Shown: piece by piece, positions 44,026-52,359 of the stretch | How positions within the stretch are numbered: the first letter of the stretch is position 1 | Layout: each line of letters starts with the position of its first letter | From: Granulosicoccus sp964390335 | GTDB taxonomy: Bacteria > Pseudomonadota > Gammaproteobacteria > Granulosicoccales > Granulosicoccaceae | NCBI GenBank assembly: GCA_964390335.1 | Contig: CAYMHU010000009.1 | Coordinates: 1 to 64,000 of the forward strand | Length of the DNA stretch: 64,000 nucleotides | Direction: 5' to 3' | Translations under genes and position numbers: made by a program | The notes under the pieces: model-generated | Told to the model about the DNA's origin: nothing | The model's input: the letters and a program-made list of their open reading frames with translations, nothing else | Database searches by the model: none

Positions 44026-45528
44026 CTACTTTTCGATATCCCTATTAGTTCGTTCTTTGGTCCATTCAATCTGCGGTATATCAACCACAGGGCCGGGCGG
44101 CCATCCATCACCCCGTTGCGAATTAAGACTACGGTGTGGCGCCCATCGATAAGCTCTGTCAGGCACACCCACAAACTGATCACCATCCATCCACTCCAGG
44201 TCGCCCCCATACAATTCGCTTTTCAACATTTTCTGTAATCGAAGCAACGTGCTCGCATGCTCTGTCTTACTCGCAAGATCGGTCATTTCATGCGGATCAT
44301 TTTGCATGTCAAACAAATGGAAGTGATTGCCGGTCGGGTACCAAATGAGTTTCCAGTCTCCATCACGAATCATTCGTGTCGCATGATCATCCTCGCCGCA
44401 TTCGCCATAAATATAATCGCGATTGCTGTCTATCATGGATTGTCCATCAACGGTATCTGGAATAGTCACGCCCGCAAGATCAAGCAATGTTGGCATGACA
44501 TCGGCAAAAGCCACCAGTCGATCATCAACTACACCTTCATTGACGCGTGGGTTGTCTTTGTTTGGCATTAAAATCATGGGAATGTTGGCAGAGCCTTCAT
44601 AAAACACGCGCTTAGCAAGCATGCCGTGGTTGCCAAGCATGTCACCATGATCTGACGTGAACATCACCACCGTGTCGTCGAGAATCCCTTCCAGTCGTAA
44701 AGTCCCAATTAAGTAACGTATCTGATGATCGATCTGCGTGCATAGTGCATAAAACGCACGCTTGGCTTCCATGAACTGATCTTCTGAGTACAGGTTATGT
44801 CTTGACTTCAATGCTTGTATCGGGAACGGTAAATCTTCAGCTTCCGACCACGCACTCCGCAAGGGCTTGTCAATATCAACTCGGTCGTAAAGATCGACAT
44901 AAGCCTGTGGTGGCACTAATGGTGGGTGTGGATGACGAAAACCGAGATACCAGAATGATGGCCGCGTAGGGTCACGACGCTTTATGGTTCGTGCCATCTC
45001 ACGACCCGCCCAGGTTGTAGCGTGATGTGTTTCATCGAGATGCCACGGTCGCCAATGATATTGATTATTCGACATGCCGTGATCGAATTGTCTACCTGCG
45101 TATCCTTGGTCTCCGAGATAAATATCGTAGTCATCCGTAACACCCCATTGCGGTCGCCCTTCATCATCCAGAATGACATCATCAAATCCGATACGATCGC
45201 GCTGAGGATGCACATGCAGCTTACCGACGGCATGCGCCTGATAACCGGCTTTTTTAAAGGCTGTGGCAAGCGTAGTCACTTTAGGAAAAGTCAGTGAGTC
45301 GTTAAACACCCGATCTCCGTGAGAACGTGGAGACATACCGGTCATTAAACTACGGCGCGCGGGTACACAAACTGGACACTCAGAATAGGCATTGGTATAG
45401 CGAACCCCACACGCTGCAATCTCATCAAGACCAGGTGTCAGGATCGCGCGATTCCCAGCGCTTCCGAGATGTGAGGCTGCCCAATGATCGGTGCAGATCA
45501 ACAAAACATTTGGATTTTTAGTTGGCAT
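44026..45528 (-). CDS. sulfatase, FGly-dependent, cytoplasmic type (copy B)
   Basis: 500 residues. The formylglycine site is C54-VPA-R58 in SECPVCVPARRSLMTGMSP, with D14 in LICTDHW and MFTSDHGDMLGNHG as the metal site. It shares with copy A the stretches HAVGK-H-HPQRDRIGFDDV-LDDEGR, SFWYLGFRHPHPPLVPPQ and MIRDGDWKLIWYPTGN, so the pair arose by duplication within one subfamily. No signal peptide is present. It is the first gene of the minus-strand unit and is divergent from a LysR regulator 89 bp away, which is the usual arrangement for LysR control. Two enzymes may handle two sulfated forms of one compound. No formylglycine-generating or anaerobic maturase gene is in the window. Confidence 0.85.
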   Translation of the reverse strand: MPTKNPNVLLICTDHWAASHLGSAGNRAILTPGLDEIAACGVRYTNAYSECPVCVPARRSLMTGMSPRSHGDRVFNDSLTFPKVTTLATAFKKAGYQAHAVGKLHVHPQRDRIGFDDVILDDEGRPQWGVTDDYDIYLGDQGYAGRQFDHGMSNNQYHWRPWHLDETHHATTWAGREMARTIKRRDPTRPSFWYLGFRHPHPPLVPPQAYVDLYDRVDIDKPLRSAWSEAEDLPFPIQALKSRHNLYSEDQFMEAKRAFYALCTQIDHQIRYLIGTLRLEGILDDTVVMFTSDHGDMLGNHGMLAKRVFYEGSANIPMILMPNKDNPRVNEGVVDDRLVAFADVMPTLLDLAGVTIPDTVDGQSMIDSNRDYIYGECGEDDHATRMIRDGDWKLIWYPTGNHFHLFDMQNDPHEMTDLASKTEHASTLLRLQKMLKSELYGGDLEWMDGDQFVGVPDRAYRWAPHRSLNSQRGDGWPPGPVVDIPQIEWTKERTNRDIEK

Positions 45529-45548
45529 TCCGACTCCGCATTTTCCTA

Positions 45549-45603
45549 CATTAACGAGTGAATGCTAATACGAAAAGTGATATTTTATAGCTAAGCGTTA
45601 ACT
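45549..45603. promoter_or_regulatory. candidate LysR operator region between sulfatase B and lysR
   Basis: The 89-bp divergent intergenic region holds an inverted repeat CATT-N8-AATG (45549-45564) and an imperfect palindrome AGCTAAGCGTTAACT (45589-45603), the latter 15 bp before the lysR start. LysR proteins typically bind such dyads in the shared promoter. No promoter boxes are confidently placed. Confidence 0.35.
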
Positions 45604-45617
45604 TTTTGGAATACCCT

Positions 45618-46502
45618 ATGGCCACTCCCAGCCTACGACAATTACGAACCTACCGTGCTGTGATGTCACTCGGTAGTGTTGCTAAAGCCTCTGAAACTCT
45701 GAATTTAACCCAACCCGCGCTGAGTAAGCAGATAGCTGCACTAGAGCAAACGGTGGCATTGAAACTATTCGAACGACGCCGTGGTGGACCCATGACGCCA
45801 ACCCGCGAAGGCAGGCTTTTTTACAAATCCATTGAAAGCACGCTGTTTGGTCTTGATTCAATAGCGCACATGGCTCGCGATATAGCCGAGACTGGCAACC
45901 GGCAATTAACGATTGTTGGCACTCCACCCATATTGAATTCCCGTCCATTTACTGAAGCGCTGGCTGCCACGTGTGCCCAATTTCCAAACCTACGATGCGG
46001 ACTCGAATTACGAGCAAGGATCGATGTTGAAAATCTGCTAATCAGTCGGCAAGCGGATGTGGGCTTTGGTTTGATGACTACGGGGTATCAAGAGTTGCAC
46101 GAAGTGGCCATTGCAGACTCGTGCGTCATGGTTGCAATGGCACCATCACACCCACTGGCAAACAAGCAATTTATAAAGATGTCCGACCTCGCTGACTTCA
46201 ATATTATTTTACCCAGCCGTCAGCCACTGCGGGATCGGATTAACGCAGAGTTGTCTGATGTGTCTAAAGTGTTTGAAGTTTCATCATCACTGACAGGCTG
46301 CAATATGGCAGCCGCAGGCATTGGTGTTGCATTGAGCGACCCATTCAGCCCGACAAGTTTTGACGCTAGCGTTCTTAAAACCATACCGTTAAAACCAAAA
46401 ATAGAACTGACGTACGGAGCGTTTCTACCTCCAACCACCCAACAAAACGATCACTTGCAGACACTTATTCATCATTTTAAAAAGTTGTCTAGTACTGTAT
46501 AA
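45618..46502 (+). CDS. LysR-family transcriptional regulator
   Basis: 294 residues from the ATG at 45618, with GGA about 8 bp upstream; an in-frame TTG at 45606 would add four residues. The winged helix-turn-helix is LRTYRAVMSLGSVAKASETLNLTQPALSKQ (residues ~8-38, cited as GSVAKASETLNLTQPALSKQ). The effector domain follows from about residue 88 (RQLTIVGTPPILNSRPFTEA). It probably responds to a pathway intermediate and controls the divergent sulfatase operon and the PhyH-like gene 33 bp downstream. The C-terminal HHFKKLSSTV is the natural end. Confidence 0.88.
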   Translation: MATPSLRQLRTYRAVMSLGSVAKASETLNLTQPALSKQIAALEQTVALKLFERRRGGPMTPTREGRLFYKSIESTLFGLDSIAHMARDIAETGNRQLTIVGTPPILNSRPFTEALAATCAQFPNLRCGLELRARIDVENLLISRQADVGFGLMTTGYQELHEVAIADSCVMVAMAPSHPLANKQFIKMSDLADFNIILPSRQPLRDRINAELSDVSKVFEVSSSLTGCNMAAAGIGVALSDPFSPTSFDASVLKTIPLKPKIELTYGAFLPPTTQQNDHLQTLIHHFKKLSSTV

Positions 46503-46535
46503 CTTATGTTGATCAGTCATTTGGGCTGGAGACAC

Positions 46536-47354
46536 ATGCAAAACTGGCGTGAAAAATACGAAAAAAAAGGTTATTATTTTCCTATTAAAGCCATGAGTGC
46601 TAATGACGCTGCAACGTACAAAGCTCGCCTGGAAGCCGCTGAATTGCAAGCAAACGGAGATGCAGCGAATCTTAAGCTTATACAAAGTCAGCCTGCTACT
46701 GTGCTTGATTTTGCAGATGAAATAGCCCGGCTACCTTCAATTGTAAATCCGGTTACGGAAATACTGGGCAAAGACGTTTTATTGTGGAACGCCACGTTTT
46801 TTATTAAAGAGCCGCGTTCTTCATCGTTCATTAGTTGGCATCAAGACTTAAAATACTGGGGATTAGAAGACAGTCACGAAGTCACGGCGTGGTTGGCCTT
46901 GTCCAATGTGACTACGGCAACCGGTTGCATGAAATTTATTCCGGGCACACACACACAAGACATAGCAGAACATATCGATACTTTTGCAGACGATAATTTG
47001 TTGTCCCGCGGTCAAGAAATAGCCGTGGAAATAGATGAAGATGACGCAGTGCATGTTGAGCTGCAACCAGGTGAGATCTCTTTGCATCACGGCAAACTGT
47101 TCCATGGCTCTAGTCCAAATCAAACCGATGAGCGGCGAATTGGTCTTGCTCTACGCTATATCTCCACGAACATGGGCCAATCGGCTGATGTTAAACCGTT
47201 TGCAAAGCTGGTTTCCGGAACAGATGCTTATGGGCACTACCAGTTATTGTCTCCGCCGTCAGGCGTGCTGGAAGAAGCTGACATAGCCACTGCTTATGAT
47301 AATATTCAAATACAAGAGCAATTCTTGTTTGCGGGTACTGATTTAGAGCGCTAG
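46536..47354 (+). CDS. phytanoyl-CoA dioxygenase (PhyH)-family protein
   Basis: 272 residues from the ATG at 46536, which has GGAG 4 bp upstream and starts the conserved MQNWREKYEKKGYYFPI; an upstream ATG at 46506 is less likely. The Fe(II) ligands are H102 and D104 in SWHQDLKYWGL and H190 in HGKLFHGSSPN, with R201 as the 2-oxoglutarate contact. FIPGTHTQDIAEH is the usual strand before the distal site. Members hydroxylate or desaturate carboxylated or N-methylated small molecules with O2 and 2-oxoglutarate. Being next to lysR and the sulfatases, it may act on the carbon skeleton freed by desulfation. The substrate is unknown. Confidence 0.82.
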   Translation: MQNWREKYEKKGYYFPIKAMSANDAATYKARLEAAELQANGDAANLKLIQSQPATVLDFADEIARLPSIVNPVTEILGKDVLLWNATFFIKEPRSSSFISWHQDLKYWGLEDSHEVTAWLALSNVTTATGCMKFIPGTHTQDIAEHIDTFADDNLLSRGQEIAVEIDEDDAVHVELQPGEISLHHGKLFHGSSPNQTDERRIGLALRYISTNMGQSADVKPFAKLVSGTDAYGHYQLLSPPSGVLEEADIATAYDNIQIQEQFLFAGTDLER

Positions 47355-47362
47355 TCGATATT

Positions 47363-48340
47363 TTAACCCCAAAGCAATGGGTCGGCCGGCGACATTGTCG
47401 CCCCATTAAATTGAATTGCCGGTGTACGATCTTCTGCTAACAGCAACGGACCATCCAGGTCCACAACCTGTGCGCCTTGCGCAAGCAACACGGCAGGCGC
47501 CATCGCCAATGACGTACTCACCATACAACCAACCATGATTTTGTAGCCTTCGTTGATTGCTGCTTCGCGTAATTTCAATGCTTCCGTTAAGCCACCGGTT
47601 TTGTCAAGCTTAATGTTGATGTAGTCATACTTGCCAGTCAGTTTTTCTAACGACGCGGTATCATGGCATGACTCATCGGCGCACGTGGGTAACACGCGTT
47701 CAACACCAACAAGTGCAGAATCGTTATCTGCTGGTAATGGTTGCTCAACCAATTCGACACCAAGCTCCAACATGGTTGGCCCGGTAGCTTGATACTCAGC
47801 AACAGACCACCCTTCGTTTGCATCCACCACCAATTTGCAGTTGGGTGCACCCTCACGCACAGCTTGTAAACGTTCAATGTCGCCCTCGCCACCCAGTTTA
47901 ATTTTCAGTATGGGCAAGTGCGCATGTTTAGCGGCAGACGCCAACATGTTTTTGGGCTCGTCTAACGATAGCGTGTAGCACGAAACAATGTCTTTGGGCT
48001 CGTCTAATCCGGCTAACTGCCAAACCGTTGTGCCAGCTTGCTTTGCTTCTAAATCCCACATAGCACAATCTAGCGCATTGCGAGCAGTACCTGCTGGCAA
48101 CGCCGACTGTAGCTCCTGTCGGTTCATACCTTCGGCTAAGGCGCCAGCGACTGATTGAATCTGAGCATTAACTGAATCAAGTGATTCGCCATAACGCGCG
48201 TACGGAACGCACTCGCCATACCCAATGCAGTTATCCGCATGCAACTGCACCGTAATAACTTCAGCTGAGGTGCGCGAGCCGCGCGAGATAGTAAACACCT
48301 GCGCTAGCTTAAAGGAGTCGTTACTGACGACGACCTTCAT
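47363..48340 (-). CDS. dgcA: N-acetyl-D-glutamate racemase (dipeptide epimerase-like, enolase superfamily)
   Basis: 325 residues. The muconate-lactonising-type barrel carries K146-x-K148 (LKIKLGG), metal ligands D173 (VVDANEGW), E199 (LVEQPLP) and D222 (CADESCHD), and K247 (NIKLDKTGG). It ends with VVDLDGPLLLAED, the DxD substrate motif of dipeptide epimerases. Alone it would be called L-Ala-D/L-Glu epimerase. It overlaps by 4 bp with a DUF1611 gene, the pair described in marine bacteria as DgcA-DgcN: DgcN acetylates D-glutamate and DgcA racemises N-acetyl-D-glutamate. I therefore favour D-glutamate breakdown in the cytoplasm. Confidence 0.8.
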   Translation of the reverse strand: MKVVVSNDSFKLAQVFTISRGSRTSAEVITVQLHADNCIGYGECVPYARYGESLDSVNAQIQSVAGALAEGMNRQELQSALPAGTARNALDCAMWDLEAKQAGTTVWQLAGLDEPKDIVSCYTLSLDEPKNMLASAAKHAHLPILKIKLGGEGDIERLQAVREGAPNCKLVVDANEGWSVAEYQATGPTMLELGVELVEQPLPADNDSALVGVERVLPTCADESCHDTASLEKLTGKYDYINIKLDKTGGLTEALKLREAAINEGYKIMVGCMVSTSLAMAPAVLLAQGAQVVDLDGPLLLAEDRTPAIQFNGATMSPADPLLWG

Positions 48341-49335
48341 ACGAGCGCATCGGCCAGTCGCTCCGCACCTTGTCTGAATGGATCTACGGTTGGTATACCC
48401 ATGCGGTCTTCGATTTCAGCTAATAAAGACAGTGCCTCAGGTTCAGCAAGCGCTGCTGTGTTCACCGAAACACCCACGACCTTACACTCTGGGTTGACGA
48501 ATTGCGCGAGCTCTAACGAAGTATCACGCAGCTGTTCCAGTGATGGTAATTGGTAGTCCGGTAGTCCACGCATGTGCGCTCTGGTGGGTTCGTGACACAA
48601 CACCAAAGCGTCGGGTGCACCGCCATGCACCATAGACAAGGTAACGCCAGAATAGCTGGCATGAAACAAACTGCCTTGCCCTTCAATTAAATCCCAATGA
48701 TCATCATCGTTGTCCGGTGTTAACCATTCAATCGCTCCGGCCATAAAATCAGCAACAACGGCATCCAATGGCACGCCATTGCCGGTAATCAGAATACCGG
48801 TTTGGCCAGTTGCTCTAAACGTGACTTTTCTGTTTTGTGCTCGCATGGCTTTCTCAATAGCCAACGCGGTATACATTTTTCCAACCGAGCAATCTGTGCC
48901 TACAGCAACACAGCGCTTACCACTACGTTTAACACCTGTGGCTATTGGGTATTCGTTTTGCGGTACTCGAACATCAATGAGAACTTGTCCGTTTTTATCC
49001 GCGCATTCTTTTAAACCGGGTTGATCGATAAGCAGGTTATGTAAACCAGAGGCGATGTCCATACCGGATTCGAGCGCTTCTTTGAATACAGACAACCAGG
49101 ATTCACTGATAAACCCACCGCGATTGGCAACACCCACAACCAGTGTTTTCACACCCTGCTCTTTTGCTTGCTGGATGGTTAAGTCAGGTAAACCAACATC
49201 GGCGTTGCAACCTTCCTGACGAAGCTGACCCACGCAATGTTCTGGCCGCCAATCCCGGATGCCTTGTGCGACTTTTGCAGCGATTGGATCTGGCGCATCA
49301 CCCAAGAATAAAAGGTAAGGTGTTTGTAACAACAT
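48337..49335 (-). CDS. dgcN: D-glutamate N-acetyltransferase DgcN (DUF1611)
   Basis: 332 residues of DUF1611. A P-loop-like motif CVAVGTDCSVGKMYTALAIE (about residues 146-165) starts the nucleotide-binding-type domain; TGQTGILITGNGVPLDAVVA, LIEGQGSLFHASYSGV and CHEPTRAHMRGLPDY are family hallmarks. The N-terminal domain has FLGDAPDPIAAKVAQGI. In the described pathway it acetylates D-glutamate, and the next gene racemises the product so that L-glutamate can be recovered. The dgcA start overlaps its stop by 4 bp. Genes for the later deacetylase and a D-amino-acid transporter are not in the window. Confidence 0.8.
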   Translation of the reverse strand: MLLQTPYLLFLGDAPDPIAAKVAQGIRDWRPEHCVGQLRQEGCNADVGLPDLTIQQAKEQGVKTLVVGVANRGGFISESWLSVFKEALESGMDIASGLHNLLIDQPGLKECADKNGQVLIDVRVPQNEYPIATGVKRSGKRCVAVGTDCSVGKMYTALAIEKAMRAQNRKVTFRATGQTGILITGNGVPLDAVVADFMAGAIEWLTPDNDDDHWDLIEGQGSLFHASYSGVTLSMVHGGAPDALVLCHEPTRAHMRGLPDYQLPSLEQLRDTSLELAQFVNPECKVVGVSVNTAALAEPEALSLLAEIEDRMGIPTVDPFRQGAERLADALV

Positions 49336-49364
49336 TGTATGACTCCGAGTTTTAACGAACGCAG

Positions 49365-50765
49365 TTATAGCGTTTTAATGTATTCGAGCACGGCGTCGCG
49401 TTGATCATCGGTTAATGCATCACCGAACAAATGGCCGGCATTGCTATAACCAGGCACACTGGTATCGTAGACCCATTTATCGACTGACGACAAACCGAGC
49501 TGTAATGACTCTAACTGTTTTTGTTCCAGAAAAAACCAACCCAGATCTAACTGGTTGTAATTTTCTTTGGAATCGGTGTTAGTCACCCGGTGACGCCATA
49601 CCGATGGACGCGTTGCACTGTGCAGTAAGCTTCTAATGGTCGGTACGCTACCGTTATGCAGATAGGGTGCGGTAGACCAGATTCCATCCAAAGGTGGCGC
49701 CACGTAGCCCCGGCTAGGAACAGCTTGTGCAGTACGTCCAAAAACCGATTCATTAAACCATTCAACAAACGGTGCACCCGCGCCAAACGCGAAGTCTATT
49801 AATGCGGGATCAGTACCGATAACGTCTTGCCGCACAATGCGATTCGGATAAGACGCGCTGTCACCATAAGTGCCGTGGCATTGGCTGCAGGTGTCGTTAA
49901 ACACGACTTCGCCACGCGCCGCTAGTGCTCGATCCACAGGGAACGGATACGCTGGTGACTGTAGGCTTGAGATATAAGCCCGAACATCGGCGGCAATGTT
50001 ATCCAGCTGTTGTAACTCTTCTTCTGAATCTGTGCACAATATGGCTGCACTCATCATGATTGTTGCGTGATCACCGCGCCCTTCACCCATCCAAAACATC
50101 GCATGCTTTTTGCTCATCCGCCACCAAGGTGGAACGCTAACCGGAGGAACGTTGGTTGCCGGAGGTACCATTTGAAGTTCGTCTGACCAAGCCAGTGTTG
50201 TTCGATCACGGTGCGCCATCAACGCGAACGTGAGATTATTTGCAGGATTAACACCGGCAGTTTTGGTTTGCATATACGGTGCGATAGCGGCGATACGATC
50301 AGCATATTTCTCCCACTCAACGATTTCATGTTTGTCTGTGACCAAAGCGCCGCTTGGTTCTAGCGCCTGCGATGCATTGCCCGTAAAGTCGAGAAACTCA
50401 TTACCCAAACCAATGACCAATTCACCAAACAACGGTGCCGCGTGGCAACTTAAACAATTGCTTGCAACCAGTTCCACACCGTTACTGGCCCGAATTAAAT
50501 TCAGATCGTATGGCAGGTTTGATGCCGGTCCGCGATCAAACGGCAATGTGGAGGTCTCACGTTCAGGCAGTTTCTTATATACCGAGTAAGGCAAGCCACA
50601 AGACACAATGGGTTCTGTGATTAACGCTAGTCGGCCTTTGTCGGGATCACCTTCGCGTTGCTCAGACTCAGGAATGCTCAGGACGCCAGTTTGTATATCA
50701 TGTTCAGTTTGTTTATCGCATGCTAGTAGGCTAACTAACAGCGCGATGCTAATTGCATATCTCAT
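49365..50765 (-). CDS. di-heme cytochrome c lipoprotein
   Basis: 466 residues. The N-terminus is a short lipoprotein signal with the lipid cysteine C16 (LLVSLLAC). Two heme c sites are C104-x2-C107-H (NCLSCHAA) and C293-x2-C296-H (TCSQCHGTYG). GYVAPPLDGIWSTAPYLHNGSVPTI is the distal segment found in cytochrome c peroxidase/MauG-like and 'rubber oxygenase-like' di-heme proteins, cited here as APPLDGIWSTAPYLHNGS. The spacing of ~190 residues between the hemes is wider than in small cytochromes. It is probably periplasm-facing. It is translationally coupled (4-bp overlap) to the lipocalin-like lipoprotein, so the two likely work together. The reaction is unknown. Confidence 0.78.
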   Translation of the reverse strand: MRYAISIALLVSLLACDKQTEHDIQTGVLSIPESEQREGDPDKGRLALITEPIVSCGLPYSVYKKLPERETSTLPFDRGPASNLPYDLNLIRASNGVELVASNCLSCHAAPLFGELVIGLGNEFLDFTGNASQALEPSGALVTDKHEIVEWEKYADRIAAIAPYMQTKTAGVNPANNLTFALMAHRDRTTLAWSDELQMVPPATNVPPVSVPPWWRMSKKHAMFWMGEGRGDHATIMMSAAILCTDSEEELQQLDNIAADVRAYISSLQSPAYPFPVDRALAARGEVVFNDTCSQCHGTYGDSASYPNRIVRQDVIGTDPALIDFAFGAGAPFVEWFNESVFGRTAQAVPSRGYVAPPLDGIWSTAPYLHNGSVPTIRSLLHSATRPSVWRHRVTNTDSKENYNQLDLGWFFLEQKQLESLQLGLSSVDKWVYDTSVPGYSNAGHLFGDALTDDQRDAVLEYIKTL

Positions 50766-51844
50766 ATAGGTTGATAATCCATAAACCCAAAACCTTGATG
50801 ACTACCGCTAATCTTGACTGGACCAAACCAGCGATTATCGGGCGATAAGGTTGTTTCGACAACTTGTTCAACGACAATATCAATGCCCAGATTTGCATTG
50901 CTTATATGCCACTGAACCGATTTATCGTTACGCTCAGTTGTCCACTGCAAGGATAGTTTTTCATGCAAGAGGTCGGAGGTATCGGTGTCGATCGACCATA
51001 GCGTGCCTGTTGTTGTTTTTGGTCCTTTACCTGAACGTCGTTTGGTTTGTTGCAATTGAATTTCAATGTCGTTGTCTAAAACCAACCAGGCGCGGTCGAA
51101 CACCACCGCCGCGTTGCTATTATCTGGCGGCCAACCCCAGGCTTGTACCAACCACACTCTGCCTTCACTGTTTGTATTGGTTTCAGTGTTAGTCAGTGAC
51201 GTTGCCATACTGCTTGCAGAGCGCTGAACTGCGGAACGCAGTATCGATGAGTCCGCACAGCTGAGTTGCGCTGCATCCAGCGTGAGTATCGATTGGTCGT
51301 GCCTTGGCAAACTCAGGCGATACCGTGTTGCACATGCAACCGCTAATTTTTCAACCGTTGTTGCACCCACCCAAACCTTTTGCGTAACTTTGTCTGTCCC
51401 GGCCAGTTCAAGCGCTACCCGTTCAACTTGTTGTGTTGCATGCCGCGCAGTTGATTCAATATCGACAAGGTCCGATTCCAAAACCATGACATCGGTAAAG
51501 TCCCATGGTGACGCCTGAGGTTCTCGATTGTTGTCGCGAACACTCAGACGGCTGATTCGCGAGCTGTAACCCAGCTGCCGCATTTGCGCATCCGCGGTAA
51601 ACCCGAAAAAATGCCACATTTCAAACGGGACTTCATCATGAATAAACGCATGCTGCGATTCCGGCGCTTGCAACGCCATGAGTTGCGCCTGTGTTGGGGC
51701 TGTAACGTTACGCAGTACCGACTGAACCAAGGCTGATTGTTCACGTACAGCCGTATTTGCGGAATCAGCCACCTGTTCAGCAGTGCATGAGCACTGCAGC
51801 CCTATCAGCAGCCAAATACAAACCTGAGCAATTTCTTTTGTCAT
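50762..51844 (-). CDS. lipocalin-like lipoprotein (CrtC/AttH-type fold possible)
   Basis: 360 residues from the ATG at 51844; an upstream ATG at 51871 would add nine residues. The signal IAQVCIWLLIGLQCSC ends in a lipobox-like LQCSC, so lipidation is likely. HAFIHDEVPFEMWHFFGFTA and the end SGSHQGFGFMDYQPI resemble the first and last strands of the CrtC/AttH double-lipocalin family (hydroxyneurosporene synthase-like), though the middle is diverged. Those proteins hydrate or bind hydrophobic isoprenoid ligands. It is the first gene of the two-gene unit with the di-heme cytochrome. The family assignment is tentative. Confidence 0.6.
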   Translation of the reverse strand: MTKEIAQVCIWLLIGLQCSCTAEQVADSANTAVREQSALVQSVLRNVTAPTQAQLMALQAPESQHAFIHDEVPFEMWHFFGFTADAQMRQLGYSSRISRLSVRDNNREPQASPWDFTDVMVLESDLVDIESTARHATQQVERVALELAGTDKVTQKVWVGATTVEKLAVACATRYRLSLPRHDQSILTLDAAQLSCADSSILRSAVQRSASSMATSLTNTETNTNSEGRVWLVQAWGWPPDNSNAAVVFDRAWLVLDNDIEIQLQQTKRRSGKGPKTTTGTLWSIDTDTSDLLHEKLSLQWTTERNDKSVQWHISNANLGIDIVVEQVVETTLSPDNRWFGPVKISGSHQGFGFMDYQPI

Positions 51845-51871
51845 TTTCCCGACACGATTATATAAGTGCAA

Positions 51872-52272
51872 TTGAAATACGAATTTACCCGCCCTGTTCT
51901 ACCCGTGTTTCAGCGAGGCAGTTCACAATTTAAGCCCACAGCAACACGAAGATCGGCCATAAAGCTACCGCTATGGACAAATTTGCCGAAATTGCTAATA
52001 GGTTTGGGCGAAAGTTGCCTGACATAACGGGTACAGGCTAGTGGAATTTGCGCACAAGAGGTTTGGAAATTGGCGTCTTATGGCGAATAACGCAATCTGT
52101 CACCTTTATTAATATTACGTCACGAAGTTCGCGCGGTGTATTGATACAATTCGACTGCGCTCTGCCGACATAAAACACATAGGATCGCGCAGCTAAACAA
52201 AGCGCGACCCTTGCCAGTTATTCGACGCAAAACTCGTGATATTAGAAAGCAAGCCGTGGTAACGAGAAGTAG
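51872..52272. other. non-coding stretch before the exopolysaccharide locus
   Basis: I see no convincing gene here on either strand. It is the long 5' region between the divergent lipocalin-like gene and the polysaccharide operon. The only structured element noticed is the palindrome and -10 box just beyond it (52273-52304). Confidence 0.6.
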
Positions 52273-52304
52273 TTCGTATCATGATAACGAATGGGCACTA
52301 TACT
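52273..52304 (+). promoter_or_regulatory. candidate promoter and operator of the exopolysaccharide operon
   Basis: A good -10 box TATACT lies at 52299-52304. The -35 position has no consensus, but a near-palindrome TTCGT-ATCATGAT-A-ACGAA (52273-52291) covers it, as expected for an activator- or repressor-controlled promoter. The first gene starts 55 bp downstream. Confidence 0.4.
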
Positions 52305-52359
52305 CCGTTTCCGTTCCTTAATTTAGACTAGATCACCAGGACGGATTGAGCATCTTTTA

